From Fervidifonticultor_A tertius (GTDB lineage: Bacteria; Sysuimicrobiota; Sysuimicrobiia; Sysuimicrobiales; Humicultoraceae): 64,000 nucleotides of DNA. Made by a program: the position numbers and the translations under genes. Positions 57,538-64,000 of this stretch are shown piece after piece. The notes below the pieces were generated by a model. That model saw nothing but the letters and a program-made list of their open reading frames with translations. It searched no databases and was not told the DNA's origin. Every line of letters begins with the position of its first letter. Position 1 is the stretch's first letter. The stretch covers positions 16,179 to 80,178 of the forward strand of contig JAVKIY010000004.1 in NCBI GenBank assembly GCA_031459235.1, given 5' to 3'.

Positions 57538-58416
57538 GTGATCGGGGGCGTGGTCACGATCATCTTCCTGATCGTCCGGGTCATCCCCGGCGATCCGGCC
57601 GCCGTGCTGCTCGGTACGCACGCCACGGCGGAGCTGATCGCGGAGCAGCGCGCGAAGATGGGCCTCGACCGGCCGCTCGCGGTGCAGTACGCGCTGTTCC
57701 TGCGCCAGGTGGCGGTCGGCGACTGGGGCCGCTCGTACCACGAGGGCCGGCCCGCGTTCGCCATCGTCCTGGAGCGGCTGCCGGCCACGCTCGAGCTGGC
57801 GGCCGCGGCGATCGCCGCCACGCTTGTCCTCAGCGTGCTCCTGGGGTCGCTGGCGGCGAGGCGGATCCAGTCGACCGCAGACTATGCCATCGGCGTGCTC
57901 TCGCTCGTCGGCCAGGCGATCCCGAACTTCTGGCTGGGCCTGGTGCTCATCCTCGTCTTCGCGCGGACCCTGCGCTGGCTGCCGTCGTTCGGCCGCGGCA
58001 CGCCCTGGCACCTCGTCCTGCCGGCGGTCACCCTGTCGGTGCAGCTCATTGGTGTGATGACGCGCCTGATCCGCGCCGGCATCGTCGAGACCGCGGGTCA
58101 AGACTACGTGCGGACCGCGCGGGCGAAGGGGCTAGCTGAGCCCGCGGTCATGACGCGCCACGTCTACCGCAACATGCTCATTCCCGTGGTCACGATGCTG
58201 GGGCTGCAACTTGGATCGCTCGTGGCCGGCGTGGTGGTCGTCGAGACCGTTTTCGCGTGGCCCGGGCTCGGTCGGCTCATCGTGACGGCGATCAACAACC
58301 GGGACTACCCCGTGGTGCAGGCCTCGGTGACGTTCGTCGCGGCGCTGTTCGTCGGGCTGAACCTGCTCGTCGACCTGACGTACGCCGCGCTGGACCCGCG
58401 GATCCGGTACACGTGA
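57538..58416 (+). CDS. ABC transporter permease (DppB-like), 5' end uncertain
   Basis: The protein has six membrane helices, the NPGDPA-like VRVIPGDPAAVLLG segment and the cytoplasmic EAA loop (YVRTARAKGLAEPAVMTRHVYRN), as in DppB/GsiC. GTG 57538 is the first usual start, but the conserved N-terminus GRYLLRRALAALL is encoded in frame just upstream. Its first codon would be ATA at 57496, overlapping the TAG stop of the preceding gene (ATAG). No ATG, GTG or TTG lies upstream in this frame. The real protein therefore probably begins at 57496 or at a nearby CTG. The stop overlaps the next permease by four bases. Confidence 0.85.
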   Translation: MIGGVVTIIFLIVRVIPGDPAAVLLGTHATAELIAEQRAKMGLDRPLAVQYALFLRQVAVGDWGRSYHEGRPAFAIVLERLPATLELAAAAIAATLVLSVLLGSLAARRIQSTADYAIGVLSLVGQAIPNFWLGLVLILVFARTLRWLPSFGRGTPWHLVLPAVTLSVQLIGVMTRLIRAGIVETAGQDYVRTARAKGLAEPAVMTRHVYRNMLIPVVTMLGLQLGSLVAGVVVVETVFAWPGLGRLIVTAINNRDYPVVQASVTFVAALFVGLNLLVDLTYAALDPRIRYT

Positions 58417-59318
58417 GGGGCGACGGACCGCGACCGGCCGGACAGGACGGACCGGAGGCGGCGCGCTCCCGCCGCCGGCCATTGGTGGCCACGCGCAAGG
58501 GCCGCCGGGTCCTCGCGACGGGCGTGGTCCTCGCGGCGGTGGCGGTCGCGGGGCTGGCCGGCCCGCTGGTGGTGCCGTACAACCCGTTGGGGGTGCGGCT
58601 GGAGGAGCGCCTGCGGCCGCCGGGCGCCCGGCTCCGTGACGGGGCGATCGCGATCTTCGGCACCGACCAGTTGGGACGGGACCTCTTTGGGCAGGTCGTG
58701 CATGGCGCGCGGGTCTCGATGCTCGTGGCCGGCAGCACCGTGGTCATCGCGGGGTGTTCCGGCACGGCCGTCGGTCTGCTCGCCGGCTTCACGGGCGGGC
58801 GCACCGACACGGTGCTCGTGGCCCTGGTCGATCTGCAGCTCGCGTTTCCTCCGCTGCTGCTCGCGATCCTCCTCGCCGCGATGATCGGGCCCTCGCTGGC
58901 GAACGTCATCCTCACGCTGTCGGTGATCCGCTGGGCGGTGTTCGCGCGCCTGGCGCGCGGGTCGGCGCTCGCGCTACGCGAGAAGGAGTTCGTGGAGGCC
59001 GCGCGGGCGCTGGGCGCGAGCCAGTACCGCATCCTGCTCGCGCACCTGCTGCCGAACGCGCTGACCCCGCTCGTGATCCTCGCCACCCTCCAGATCGCGC
59101 TCCAGATGCTGGCCGAGGCCGCGCTAAGCTTCCTGGGGCTGGGGATCCCCCATCCGTTGCCGTCGTGGGGCGTGACCATCAGCCAGGGCCGGGACTACCT
59201 TCAGAACGCCTGGTGGATCGCCACGGTCCCCGGCGCGGTCATGACGCTCGTGGTGCTCAGCGTGGGGCTCTTCGGCGACGCGGTCCGCGACTACCTCGAC
59301 CCGCGCTTCCAGCCCTAG
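58413..59318 (+). CDS. ABC transporter permease (DppC-like)
   Basis: The 301-residue protein has an N-terminal basic tail, a first helix (about 33-55) and the DppC pattern FGTDQLGRDLFGQVVHGARVSMLVAG. The EAA loop is REKEFVEAARALGASQYRILLAHLLPNALTPL, and SFLGLGIPHPLPSWGVTISQGRDYL follows. Start GTG 58413 overlaps the first permease. The two ATPases (DppD and DppF) that such systems need are not in the window. It is convergent with the amidohydrolase, 13 bases away. Confidence 0.9.
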   Translation: MRGDGPRPAGQDGPEAARSRRRPLVATRKGRRVLATGVVLAAVAVAGLAGPLVVPYNPLGVRLEERLRPPGARLRDGAIAIFGTDQLGRDLFGQVVHGARVSMLVAGSTVVIAGCSGTAVGLLAGFTGGRTDTVLVALVDLQLAFPPLLLAILLAAMIGPSLANVILTLSVIRWAVFARLARGSALALREKEFVEAARALGASQYRILLAHLLPNALTPLVILATLQIALQMLAEAALSFLGLGIPHPLPSWGVTISQGRDYLQNAWWIATVPGAVMTLVVLSVGLFGDAVRDYLDPRFQP

Positions 59319-59331
59319 CCGACTGGCCCGC

Positions 59332-60537
59332 TCATGGATGCCCGCCGCCGGGCCGCCTGATCCACCGGCCTCCCACCATCACGCCACTCGGGCGTGCCAG
59401 CGCGCCCAGGTCGTCGAGGGGATCGCCGTCGAGGACGATCAGGTCCGCGGGCGCGCCCGGCCGCAGCGTGCCGAGCCCGGGAATGCCCAGCGCGGCTCCC
59501 GCCTCCCGCGTGGCCGCCGCCAGCGCCGCGGCCGGCGGGAGCCCGGAGGCCACCAGGGCGCGGAGCTCGTCGATGAGGCCGCCGTGGCGGGTGAGCGCCA
59601 CACCCGCGTCGGTGCCGGCGAGGATCCTGACCCCGAGCCGCACCGCCTCCCGCACCGCCCGCTGCCGGTCCTCGAAGCGCTCCGCGATCGCCCGGCGGCG
59701 CGAGGCGTCCAGGCCGGGCTGCGCCAGGACCGCCGCGGCCGGCGCGAGCGTCGGTACGAGGGCTGCGCCCCGCGCGGCCATGATCGCGAGCGACGCCGCC
59801 GACGCGTGGCTGCCGTGCTCGATCGTCGCGGCGCCCGCCTCCGCCGCGAGGCGCACGCCCTCATCCGCGTGAGCGTGCGCCGCGACCCGGAGCCCGGCGG
59901 CCGCGGCCTCGCCGACCGCCGCGCGCAGCTCCTCTGCCGAGAACTGCAGTGCGCGCGGGTTGGTCCGGGGGCTCGACCCACCGCCCGTGACCATCACCTT
60001 GATCAGGTCCATGCCGGCCGCGGCCAGCGCGCGCACCGCGCCCGCCACGGCCTCGGCACCGCGCACCGCGCCGCCCATCTCGTGCACATGCCCTCCGGGG
60101 GAGGTGATGGGCGCGCCGCTCGCCACAACCCGGGGACCGGGGATCGCTCCCGAAGCGATCTCCGCGCGCAGCGCCGCAATCGGCGCCGTGGGGGCACCGA
60201 GATCACGAACCGTCGTAATGCCCGCCGCGGCGCTGCGCGCGGCGTTCGCCCACATGGTGCGCCGCAGGTCGTCGGCCCCGGCCGCCGCGAACGCCGCCAG
60301 CGGATCGTCGCCGGCGTCGAGGCAGAGGTGCACGTGCAGGTCGATCAGGCCAGGCGCCACGACCCGCCCGGGGAGCGCGACCACCGCGGCCACCGGGCCG
60401 AGCCCGGGTGGGGCGCACCGGCCTTCGACGATCCAGAGTTCGCCCGGGGCGGCCGGCCCGCCGAGCCCGTCAGAGACCCGCGCGCCGCGCACGACCAGCG
60501 CCCCGGGCCGCGACGGCCCCCCGGGCGAGGGCCTCAC
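59332..60537 (-). CDS. Metal-dependent amidohydrolase (prolidase/imidazolonepropionase-like)
   Basis: The 401-residue protein belongs to the amidohydrolase superfamily. The metal site is visible as GLIDLHVHL (HxH, about residues 63-71), IKVMVTGGG (possible bridging Lys), VAAHAHADEGV, TIEHGSHAS and the Asp in ILAGTDAGVALTRHGG. The C-terminal beta segment GTLRPGAPADLIVLDGDPLDD is typical. Homologues hydrolyse dipeptides with hydrophobic or cationic C-termini, among others. Start GTG 60537 overlaps the stop of the enolase-family gene (GTGA). It is the last gene of a four-gene minus-strand operon. Confidence 0.85.
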   Translation of the reverse strand: MRPSPGGPSRPGALVVRGARVSDGLGGPAAPGELWIVEGRCAPPGLGPVAAVVALPGRVVAPGLIDLHVHLCLDAGDDPLAAFAAAGADDLRRTMWANAARSAAAGITTVRDLGAPTAPIAALRAEIASGAIPGPRVVASGAPITSPGGHVHEMGGAVRGAEAVAGAVRALAAAGMDLIKVMVTGGGSSPRTNPRALQFSAEELRAAVGEAAAAGLRVAAHAHADEGVRLAAEAGAATIEHGSHASAASLAIMAARGAALVPTLAPAAAVLAQPGLDASRRRAIAERFEDRQRAVREAVRLGVRILAGTDAGVALTRHGGLIDELRALVASGLPPAAALAAATREAGAALGIPGLGTLRPGAPADLIVLDGDPLDDLGALARPSGVMVGGRWIRRPGGGHP

Positions 60538-61664
60538 CAGTCGGTGATGCGGTGGCGGGCGAGGACCTCGGGATCCAAGTCGATCCCGAGCCCCGGTCCG
60601 GCAGGGACGGGGATCCGGCCGTCGCGCAGCTGCGCCGGACCGCCCACCGGGACCCTGGCCAGCGCCTCCCGCAGGGGATTGGCCGTGTAGATGCACTCGT
60701 AGGTCAGGAACGTCGGGGCTGCGGCCGCCAGGTGCAGCGTGGCGGCGACGCAGACCGCGGCCGAGAACCCGACGTGCGGCGCGTAAGCCACGTGGTGGCT
60801 CGCCGCCAGCGCCACGATCTTGAGGGTCTCGCTGACCCCGCCAGAGCGGGCCACGTCGGGCTGCAGCACGTCGAGGATCCGGCGCGCCAGCAGGTCGCGG
60901 ACGCCGAAGCGCGTAAACTCCGCCTCCCCGGCGGCGAGCGGGATGGACGTCGCGGCGCGGATGCGGGCGTAGCCGTCCAGGTCGTCGGCCACCACCGGCT
61001 CCTCGAGCCAGGCGATCCGTTCTCCCTCGACGCGCCGTGCCAGGTCGATCGCCTCCGCGGCGCGGTAGGCCCCGTTGGCGTCGAGCATCAGGTCGACGTC
61101 GTCACCGATCACGCGTCGGATCGCCCGGATGTTGCCGACATCCTCGGCGACGCCGACCCCGATCTTCACCTTGATGGCCCGGAAGCCTCGCTCGACGAGC
61201 GCGGCGGCATCCGCCTCCATCTGCTTGCGCTCGCGGACCATGACAGAGGACCCGTACGCCGCCAGCTCAGTGCGCGTGGCGCCGCCGAGGAGCGCATACA
61301 GCGGCAGCCCCAGAGCCCGGGCCTTCAGGTCCCACAGCGCGATATCCACGCCGGCGATGCCCTCGACGAGCATCCCACGGCTGTGCCCGGAGAACGACCG
61401 CAGGTCGCGGAACATGACCGTCCACAGGCGCTCGGTGTCGAAGGGGTCGGCGCCGACCACGAGCGGCGCCAGCAGGTCGTCTACGATCGCCGCCCAGATC
61501 CGGGGTGAGTAGCGTGCCAGGCACTCGCCGTAGCCGACCGTACCGTCGTCGCCGCGCACCTCGACCAGCGTGGTCGCCAGGCGGGTGTAGGTGGCGACGC
61601 CCGTGCGCTGGGGTTCGTCCAGGGTGACGAGCAGCGGAATCGCGCGGACCGACGCGATACGCAC
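60534..61664 (-). CDS. Enolase superfamily enzyme (mandelate racemase / muconate lactonizing type)
   Basis: The 376-residue protein shows the MR-type active site: KVKIG (KxK, about residues 166-170), metal ligands in LMLDANGAY, LEEPV and AAGEAEF, LQPDVARSGG, and the His in APHVGFSAAVCVAATLHLA. An N-terminal capping domain (1-130) is present. The His near the end places it in the mandelate racemase-like group, whose members dehydrate or epimerise sugar acids or racemise. The substrate is not predictable from sequence. It lies between the RraA-like and amidohydrolase genes and is coupled to the latter. Confidence 0.87.
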   Translation of the reverse strand: MRIASVRAIPLLVTLDEPQRTGVATYTRLATTLVEVRGDDGTVGYGECLARYSPRIWAAIVDDLLAPLVVGADPFDTERLWTVMFRDLRSFSGHSRGMLVEGIAGVDIALWDLKARALGLPLYALLGGATRTELAAYGSSVMVRERKQMEADAAALVERGFRAIKVKIGVGVAEDVGNIRAIRRVIGDDVDLMLDANGAYRAAEAIDLARRVEGERIAWLEEPVVADDLDGYARIRAATSIPLAAGEAEFTRFGVRDLLARRILDVLQPDVARSGGVSETLKIVALAASHHVAYAPHVGFSAAVCVAATLHLAAAAPTFLTYECIYTANPLREALARVPVGGPAQLRDGRIPVPAGPGLGIDLDPEVLARHRITDW

Positions 61665-61678
61665 GCGTGCCGCCTAAA

Positions 61679-62344
61679 TTAGAAGCGCTTGTACTGCATG
61701 TAGAGTCCGGCCACGGACTCCCCGGCGCGGACCCGACCGCGGATCTCGTTCTCGTCCGCCACCACCTGCTCGGCGTCCAGCAGGACCTCGACCGCCAGCG
61801 CGGCCGGCACCACGACTACGCCGTCGGCATCCCCGACGATGAAGTCGCCCGGGCGGACCGGAACCCCCCCGAGGGTCACCGGACAGTCGAAATCCACGAC
61901 ATTCCACCGGCCTTTCGCGTCGGCCGGCGACCGGTACTTGCAGAAGACCGGGAAGCCGAGCGCCAGGATGGCCGCCGTGTCGCGGACGCCGCCGTCTATG
62001 ACCGCGCCGGTCCCGCCGCGGACCAGCGTTCCGTTGGTGAGCAGCTCGCCCCAGTGGCCGGTGACCTCCTCACCGCAGCAGTCCATCACGACCACGGTGT
62101 GCGGCCGGACCGCGTCCACAGCCTTCACGCCCTGACGAATGGCGCGGTCGGTGCTGCGCTCGGGCCGGCCGAGCATCGTGAACGCCGGTCCGGCGACCCG
62201 CATGCCCATGACCAGGGGCTGGATGCGGCGGTCGACGATTTGATGCCACAATCCCCGATCGTCCAAAGCGTCGGCGACCGCCGGGGTGTACAGTTGCCGA
62301 TAGCGGGCGCTCATCTCCTCAATCGGTATGGTCGGTGTCGGCAT
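61679..62344 (-). CDS. RraA-like / HMG-aldolase family protein
   Basis: The 221-residue protein belongs to the RraA/MenG-like fold. It has ARYRQLYTPAVADALDDRGL, GPAFTMLGRP, VVMDCCGEEVTGHWGELLTNGTLVRGGTGAVIDGGVRDT (metal-binding GxxRD) and FPVFCKYRSPADAKGRWNVVDFDCPVTLGGVPVRPGDFIVGDADGVVVVP. Catabolic members are class II aldolases for 4-hydroxy-4-methyl-2-oxoglutarate or oxaloacetate decarboxylases; its place in a catabolic operon favours this over an RNase E inhibitor role. ATG 62344 follows GGAGGG. It is 14 bases from the enolase-family gene. Confidence 0.85.
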   Translation of the reverse strand: MPTPTIPIEEMSARYRQLYTPAVADALDDRGLWHQIVDRRIQPLVMGMRVAGPAFTMLGRPERSTDRAIRQGVKAVDAVRPHTVVVMDCCGEEVTGHWGELLTNGTLVRGGTGAVIDGGVRDTAAILALGFPVFCKYRSPADAKGRWNVVDFDCPVTLGGVPVRPGDFIVGDADGVVVVPAALAVEVLLDAEQVVADENEIRGRVRAGESVAGLYMQYKRF

Positions 62345-62364
62345 CGCGTCCCTCCGGTGCGGCG

Positions 62365-63387
62365 TCAGGGTGTGCGGTGGGCGGACACGGGCACTGCCAG
62401 CGCCTGCGCGTGCAGGAAGACGTGGGGCGCGCCTCCGGTGTGGAGGAACACCACGGTTGACGACCGCGCGACGGTGCCGACCGCCACGGCGCGCGCCAAG
62501 CCGGCCCACGCCTTCCCGGTGTAGATCGGGTCGAGCAGCAACCCCTCGGCCTCGGCGGCCAGGCGGACCGCGGCGAGGCTCTCGGGCGAGGGAATGCCGT
62601 AACCCTCGCCCACCAGATCGTCGGTCACGTGGATCTCGTCGTCGCGCACCGGCGAGCGCACACCCAGCAGGTCCGCCGCCGCCCGCACGTGCCCGGCGAT
62701 ACGCCGCTCCAGGTCCTCCGCGGGCAGGTTGACCGATACGCCCTGGACGCGGGCCTGCAGGCCGCGCAGCCGCAGGCCCAGCAGGAGTCCCGCCTGCGTT
62801 CCCCCGGACCCGACGGCGAGTACCACGTGGTCGGCCGCGACGCCGGCAGCGGCCAGCTGGTCCGCGAGCTCGGAGGCGGCGTGCACATAGCCCAGCGCCG
62901 CGCGGCCGCCGGACCACAGCGCGATGTGCACGAGGTAGGGCCGGCCCCCCCGCGCGCGCACGTGGGCCGCGGCCGCCTCCATCGCGTCCGTCGTGGTCCT
63001 GGCAAAGGGGTCCTGGGTCTCCACGTGCTGGAGCTCCATGCCGAAGAGCCGCATCAGCAGCAGGTTGCCCTGCGGAACGAGCACCGGGCCCGCGCGCACC
63101 ACCGCCACGGCGCGGAGTCCGAGCCGCCGCGCGGCCACCGCGGTCAGCCGCAGGAAGTTGGATTGCGCGCCCGCGGTCGTCACGAGGGTGTCGGCGCCCT
63201 GCGCCAGCGCGTCCCCGAGCAGGAACTCCAGCTTGCGGACCTTGTTGCCGCCCAGCGCGAGGTCGGTCAGGTCGTCCCGCTTGACGAGCAGCCGCGCGAC
63301 GCCGAGCGCGGCGGCCAGCCGTGGCGCGTCCTCGAGCGGCGTGGGAAGACGGGTAAGCGGTACGCGCGGCGGCTGGTCCGGCGCCAT
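62365..63387 (-). CDS. PLP-dependent D-cysteine desulfhydrase / ACC deaminase family protein
   Basis: The 340-residue fold-type II PLP enzyme has the Lys motif LALGGNKVRKLEFLLGDAL (about residues 45-63), VTTAGAQSNFLRLTAVAARRLGLRAV, AVGSGGTQAGLLLGL (phosphate loop) and DPIYTGKAWAGLARAV near the end. The family comprises D-cysteine desulfhydrase (DcyD), ACC deaminase and L-cysteate sulfo-lyase; SNFLR rather than SNHAR/SNHVR differs from all common types. It is the first gene of the minus-strand operon. Its promoter overlaps that of def. Confidence 0.87.
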   Translation of the reverse strand: MAPDQPPRVPLTRLPTPLEDAPRLAAALGVARLLVKRDDLTDLALGGNKVRKLEFLLGDALAQGADTLVTTAGAQSNFLRLTAVAARRLGLRAVAVVRAGPVLVPQGNLLLMRLFGMELQHVETQDPFARTTTDAMEAAAAHVRARGGRPYLVHIALWSGGRAALGYVHAASELADQLAAAGVAADHVVLAVGSGGTQAGLLLGLRLRGLQARVQGVSVNLPAEDLERRIAGHVRAAADLLGVRSPVRDDEIHVTDDLVGEGYGIPSPESLAAVRLAAEAEGLLLDPIYTGKAWAGLARAVAVGTVARSSTVVFLHTGGAPHVFLHAQALAVPVSAHRTP

Positions 63388-63434
63388 GTCAGCGGTGCCT
63401 TCGGTGTCGTGCGCCGGGTTCCCTCCGGCTCGCG

Positions 63435-63481
63435 TTGAAGCGCCTCGAGTCGCATGCTATCGTGATGGGCGGCATGGTCAG
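63435..63481. promoter_or_regulatory. Overlapping divergent promoters of def and the catabolic operon
   Basis: Plus strand: TTGAAG (63435-63440), 17 bases, TATCGT (63458-63463), start near 63470. Minus strand: CTGACC (complement of 63476-63481), 16 bases, TAGCAT (complement of 63454-63459). The two -10 elements overlap, so only one polymerase could bind at a time. Each element matches the consensus at four of six positions. Confidence 0.4.
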
Positions 63482-63989
63482 TGCCAGCGCGCTCGCAATC
63501 GTCACCGTCGACAGCCCAAAGGCGGCCGTGCTGCGGCGCAAGGCGCGCCCCGTCGGCAAGGTCACGCGCGACGTCCAGCGCCTGATCGAGCAGATGCTGG
63601 TCACGATGCATGAGGCCCACGGGCTGGGCCTCGCCGCGCCGCAGGTCGGCGAGGGCGTGCGCGTCTTCGTCGCGGAGGTCGACGGCCGCACCATCGCCCT
63701 GGTTGATCCGGAGGTCGTCCGCCGCGAGGGCGAGGAGGTCGCGACCGAGGCCTGCCTCTCGATCCCGGGGGTGATCGGCGACGTCCCCCGCGCGGCGAGC
63801 GTCACCGTTCGCGGCAAGAACCGGCGCGGCCGCCGCGTCACCATCGAGGCCGAGGGCCTGCTCGCCCGCGTCCTCCAGCACGAGATCGACCACCTGGACG
63901 GCGTGCTGTTCCTGGACCGGGTGCGCGACCGCGCGACCATCCGCATCCTCACCCCGGATGAGGACGCCTCGGCCCCACCGGCCGAATGA
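63474..63989 (+). CDS. def: Peptide deformylase
   Basis: Def removes the formyl group from nascent proteins. The 171-residue protein has the three metal and substrate motifs: GLGLAAPQVG (about residues 45-54), EACLSIPG (EGCLS in most enzymes; Gly is Ala here) and QHEIDHLDGVLF. ATG 63474 lies only a few bases after the predicted transcription start, so the mRNA may be leaderless; TTG 63435 and ATG 63465 are weaker options because they would sit in the promoter. The stop TGA is at 63987-63989. The downstream partner, often fmt, lies outside the window. Confidence 0.92.
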   Translation: MVSASALAIVTVDSPKAAVLRRKARPVGKVTRDVQRLIEQMLVTMHEAHGLGLAAPQVGEGVRVFVAEVDGRTIALVDPEVVRREGEEVATEACLSIPGVIGDVPRAASVTVRGKNRRGRRVTIEAEGLLARVLQHEIDHLDGVLFLDRVRDRATIRILTPDEDASAPPAE

Positions 63990-64000
63990 GCCAGGGCGGG

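Noticed and set aside
1..64000. CRISPR arrays, tRNA or rRNA genes, prophage or integrase genes
   Set aside because: I saw no regular repeat-spacer pattern, no tRNA-like cloverleaf or rRNA stretch, and no phage gene apart from the single transposase remnant.

Overview
The window comes from a bacterial chromosome with very high GC and strong G/C preference at third codon positions. Many starts are GTG, and neighbouring genes often overlap by four bases (ATGA or GTGA). The gene content looks like a Terrabacteria lineage: a complete division and cell wall (dcw) cluster, SepF, RemA, a T-box leader before ileS, PyrR, a PriA without a helicase P-loop, a class II ribonucleotide reductase with NrdR, and meso-DAP-type MurE. 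I cannot place the phylum from sequence alone. A deep-branching, uncultivated high-GC lineage near Firmicutes, Actinobacteria or Armatimonadota is my best guess and is inference only.

Layout. 1-480: RNase P RNA with a plausible promoter and terminator. 480-10489: a divergent pair (NamZ-like muramidase on -, MFS transporter on +), then a compositionally foreign stretch from about 2.42 to 9.58 kb. That stretch holds a decayed transposase, two membrane HD-GYP proteins and most of a very large BTAD/AAA/TPR regulator. Its two edges lie inside genes (MFS and regulator), which suggests a mosaic replacement rather than a simple insertion. 10536-11282: an unrecognised protein. 11515-28546: the dcw cluster in classical order (mraZ, rsmH, ftsL, ftsI, murE, murF, mraY, murD, ftsW, murG, murC, murB, ftsQ, ftsA, ftsZ), preceded by a phased MraZ operator.

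28559-37724: a site-2 protease, an ABC-2 permease, nrdR-nrdJ behind the best promoter of the window, a small exported protein, and a PhnD-PhnC-PhnE-type transporter whose permease carries an Ig-like insert. 37.7-40.8 kb: pgeF, yggS, sepF, mtnA. 40.8-43.1 kb: two convergent glycosyltransferases. 43.2-50.2 kb: T-box and ileS, a TraR/DksA zinc protein, lspA, an Lgt homologue with altered key residues, an RluA-family synthase, pyrR. 50.2-55.9 kb: rqcH (opposite strand), yicC, remA, an archaeal-type cytidylate kinase in the usual gmk position, priA. 55.9-63.4 kb: an oligopeptide-type ABC uptake system without its ATPases, facing a four-gene catabolic operon on the minus strand (PLP desulfhydrase/deaminase, RraA-like, enolase superfamily, amidohydrolase). 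63.4-64 kb: def.

Most of the window is housekeeping: wall precursor synthesis is coupled to division, and translation and nucleotide supply genes are appended. The main items for a second look are the mosaic HD-GYP/regulator segment, altered ATP-site or catalytic residues in MurE, MurD and Lgt, the PhnE-Ig fusion, the archaeal-type kinase, and three genes whose conserved N-termini lack a usual start codon.
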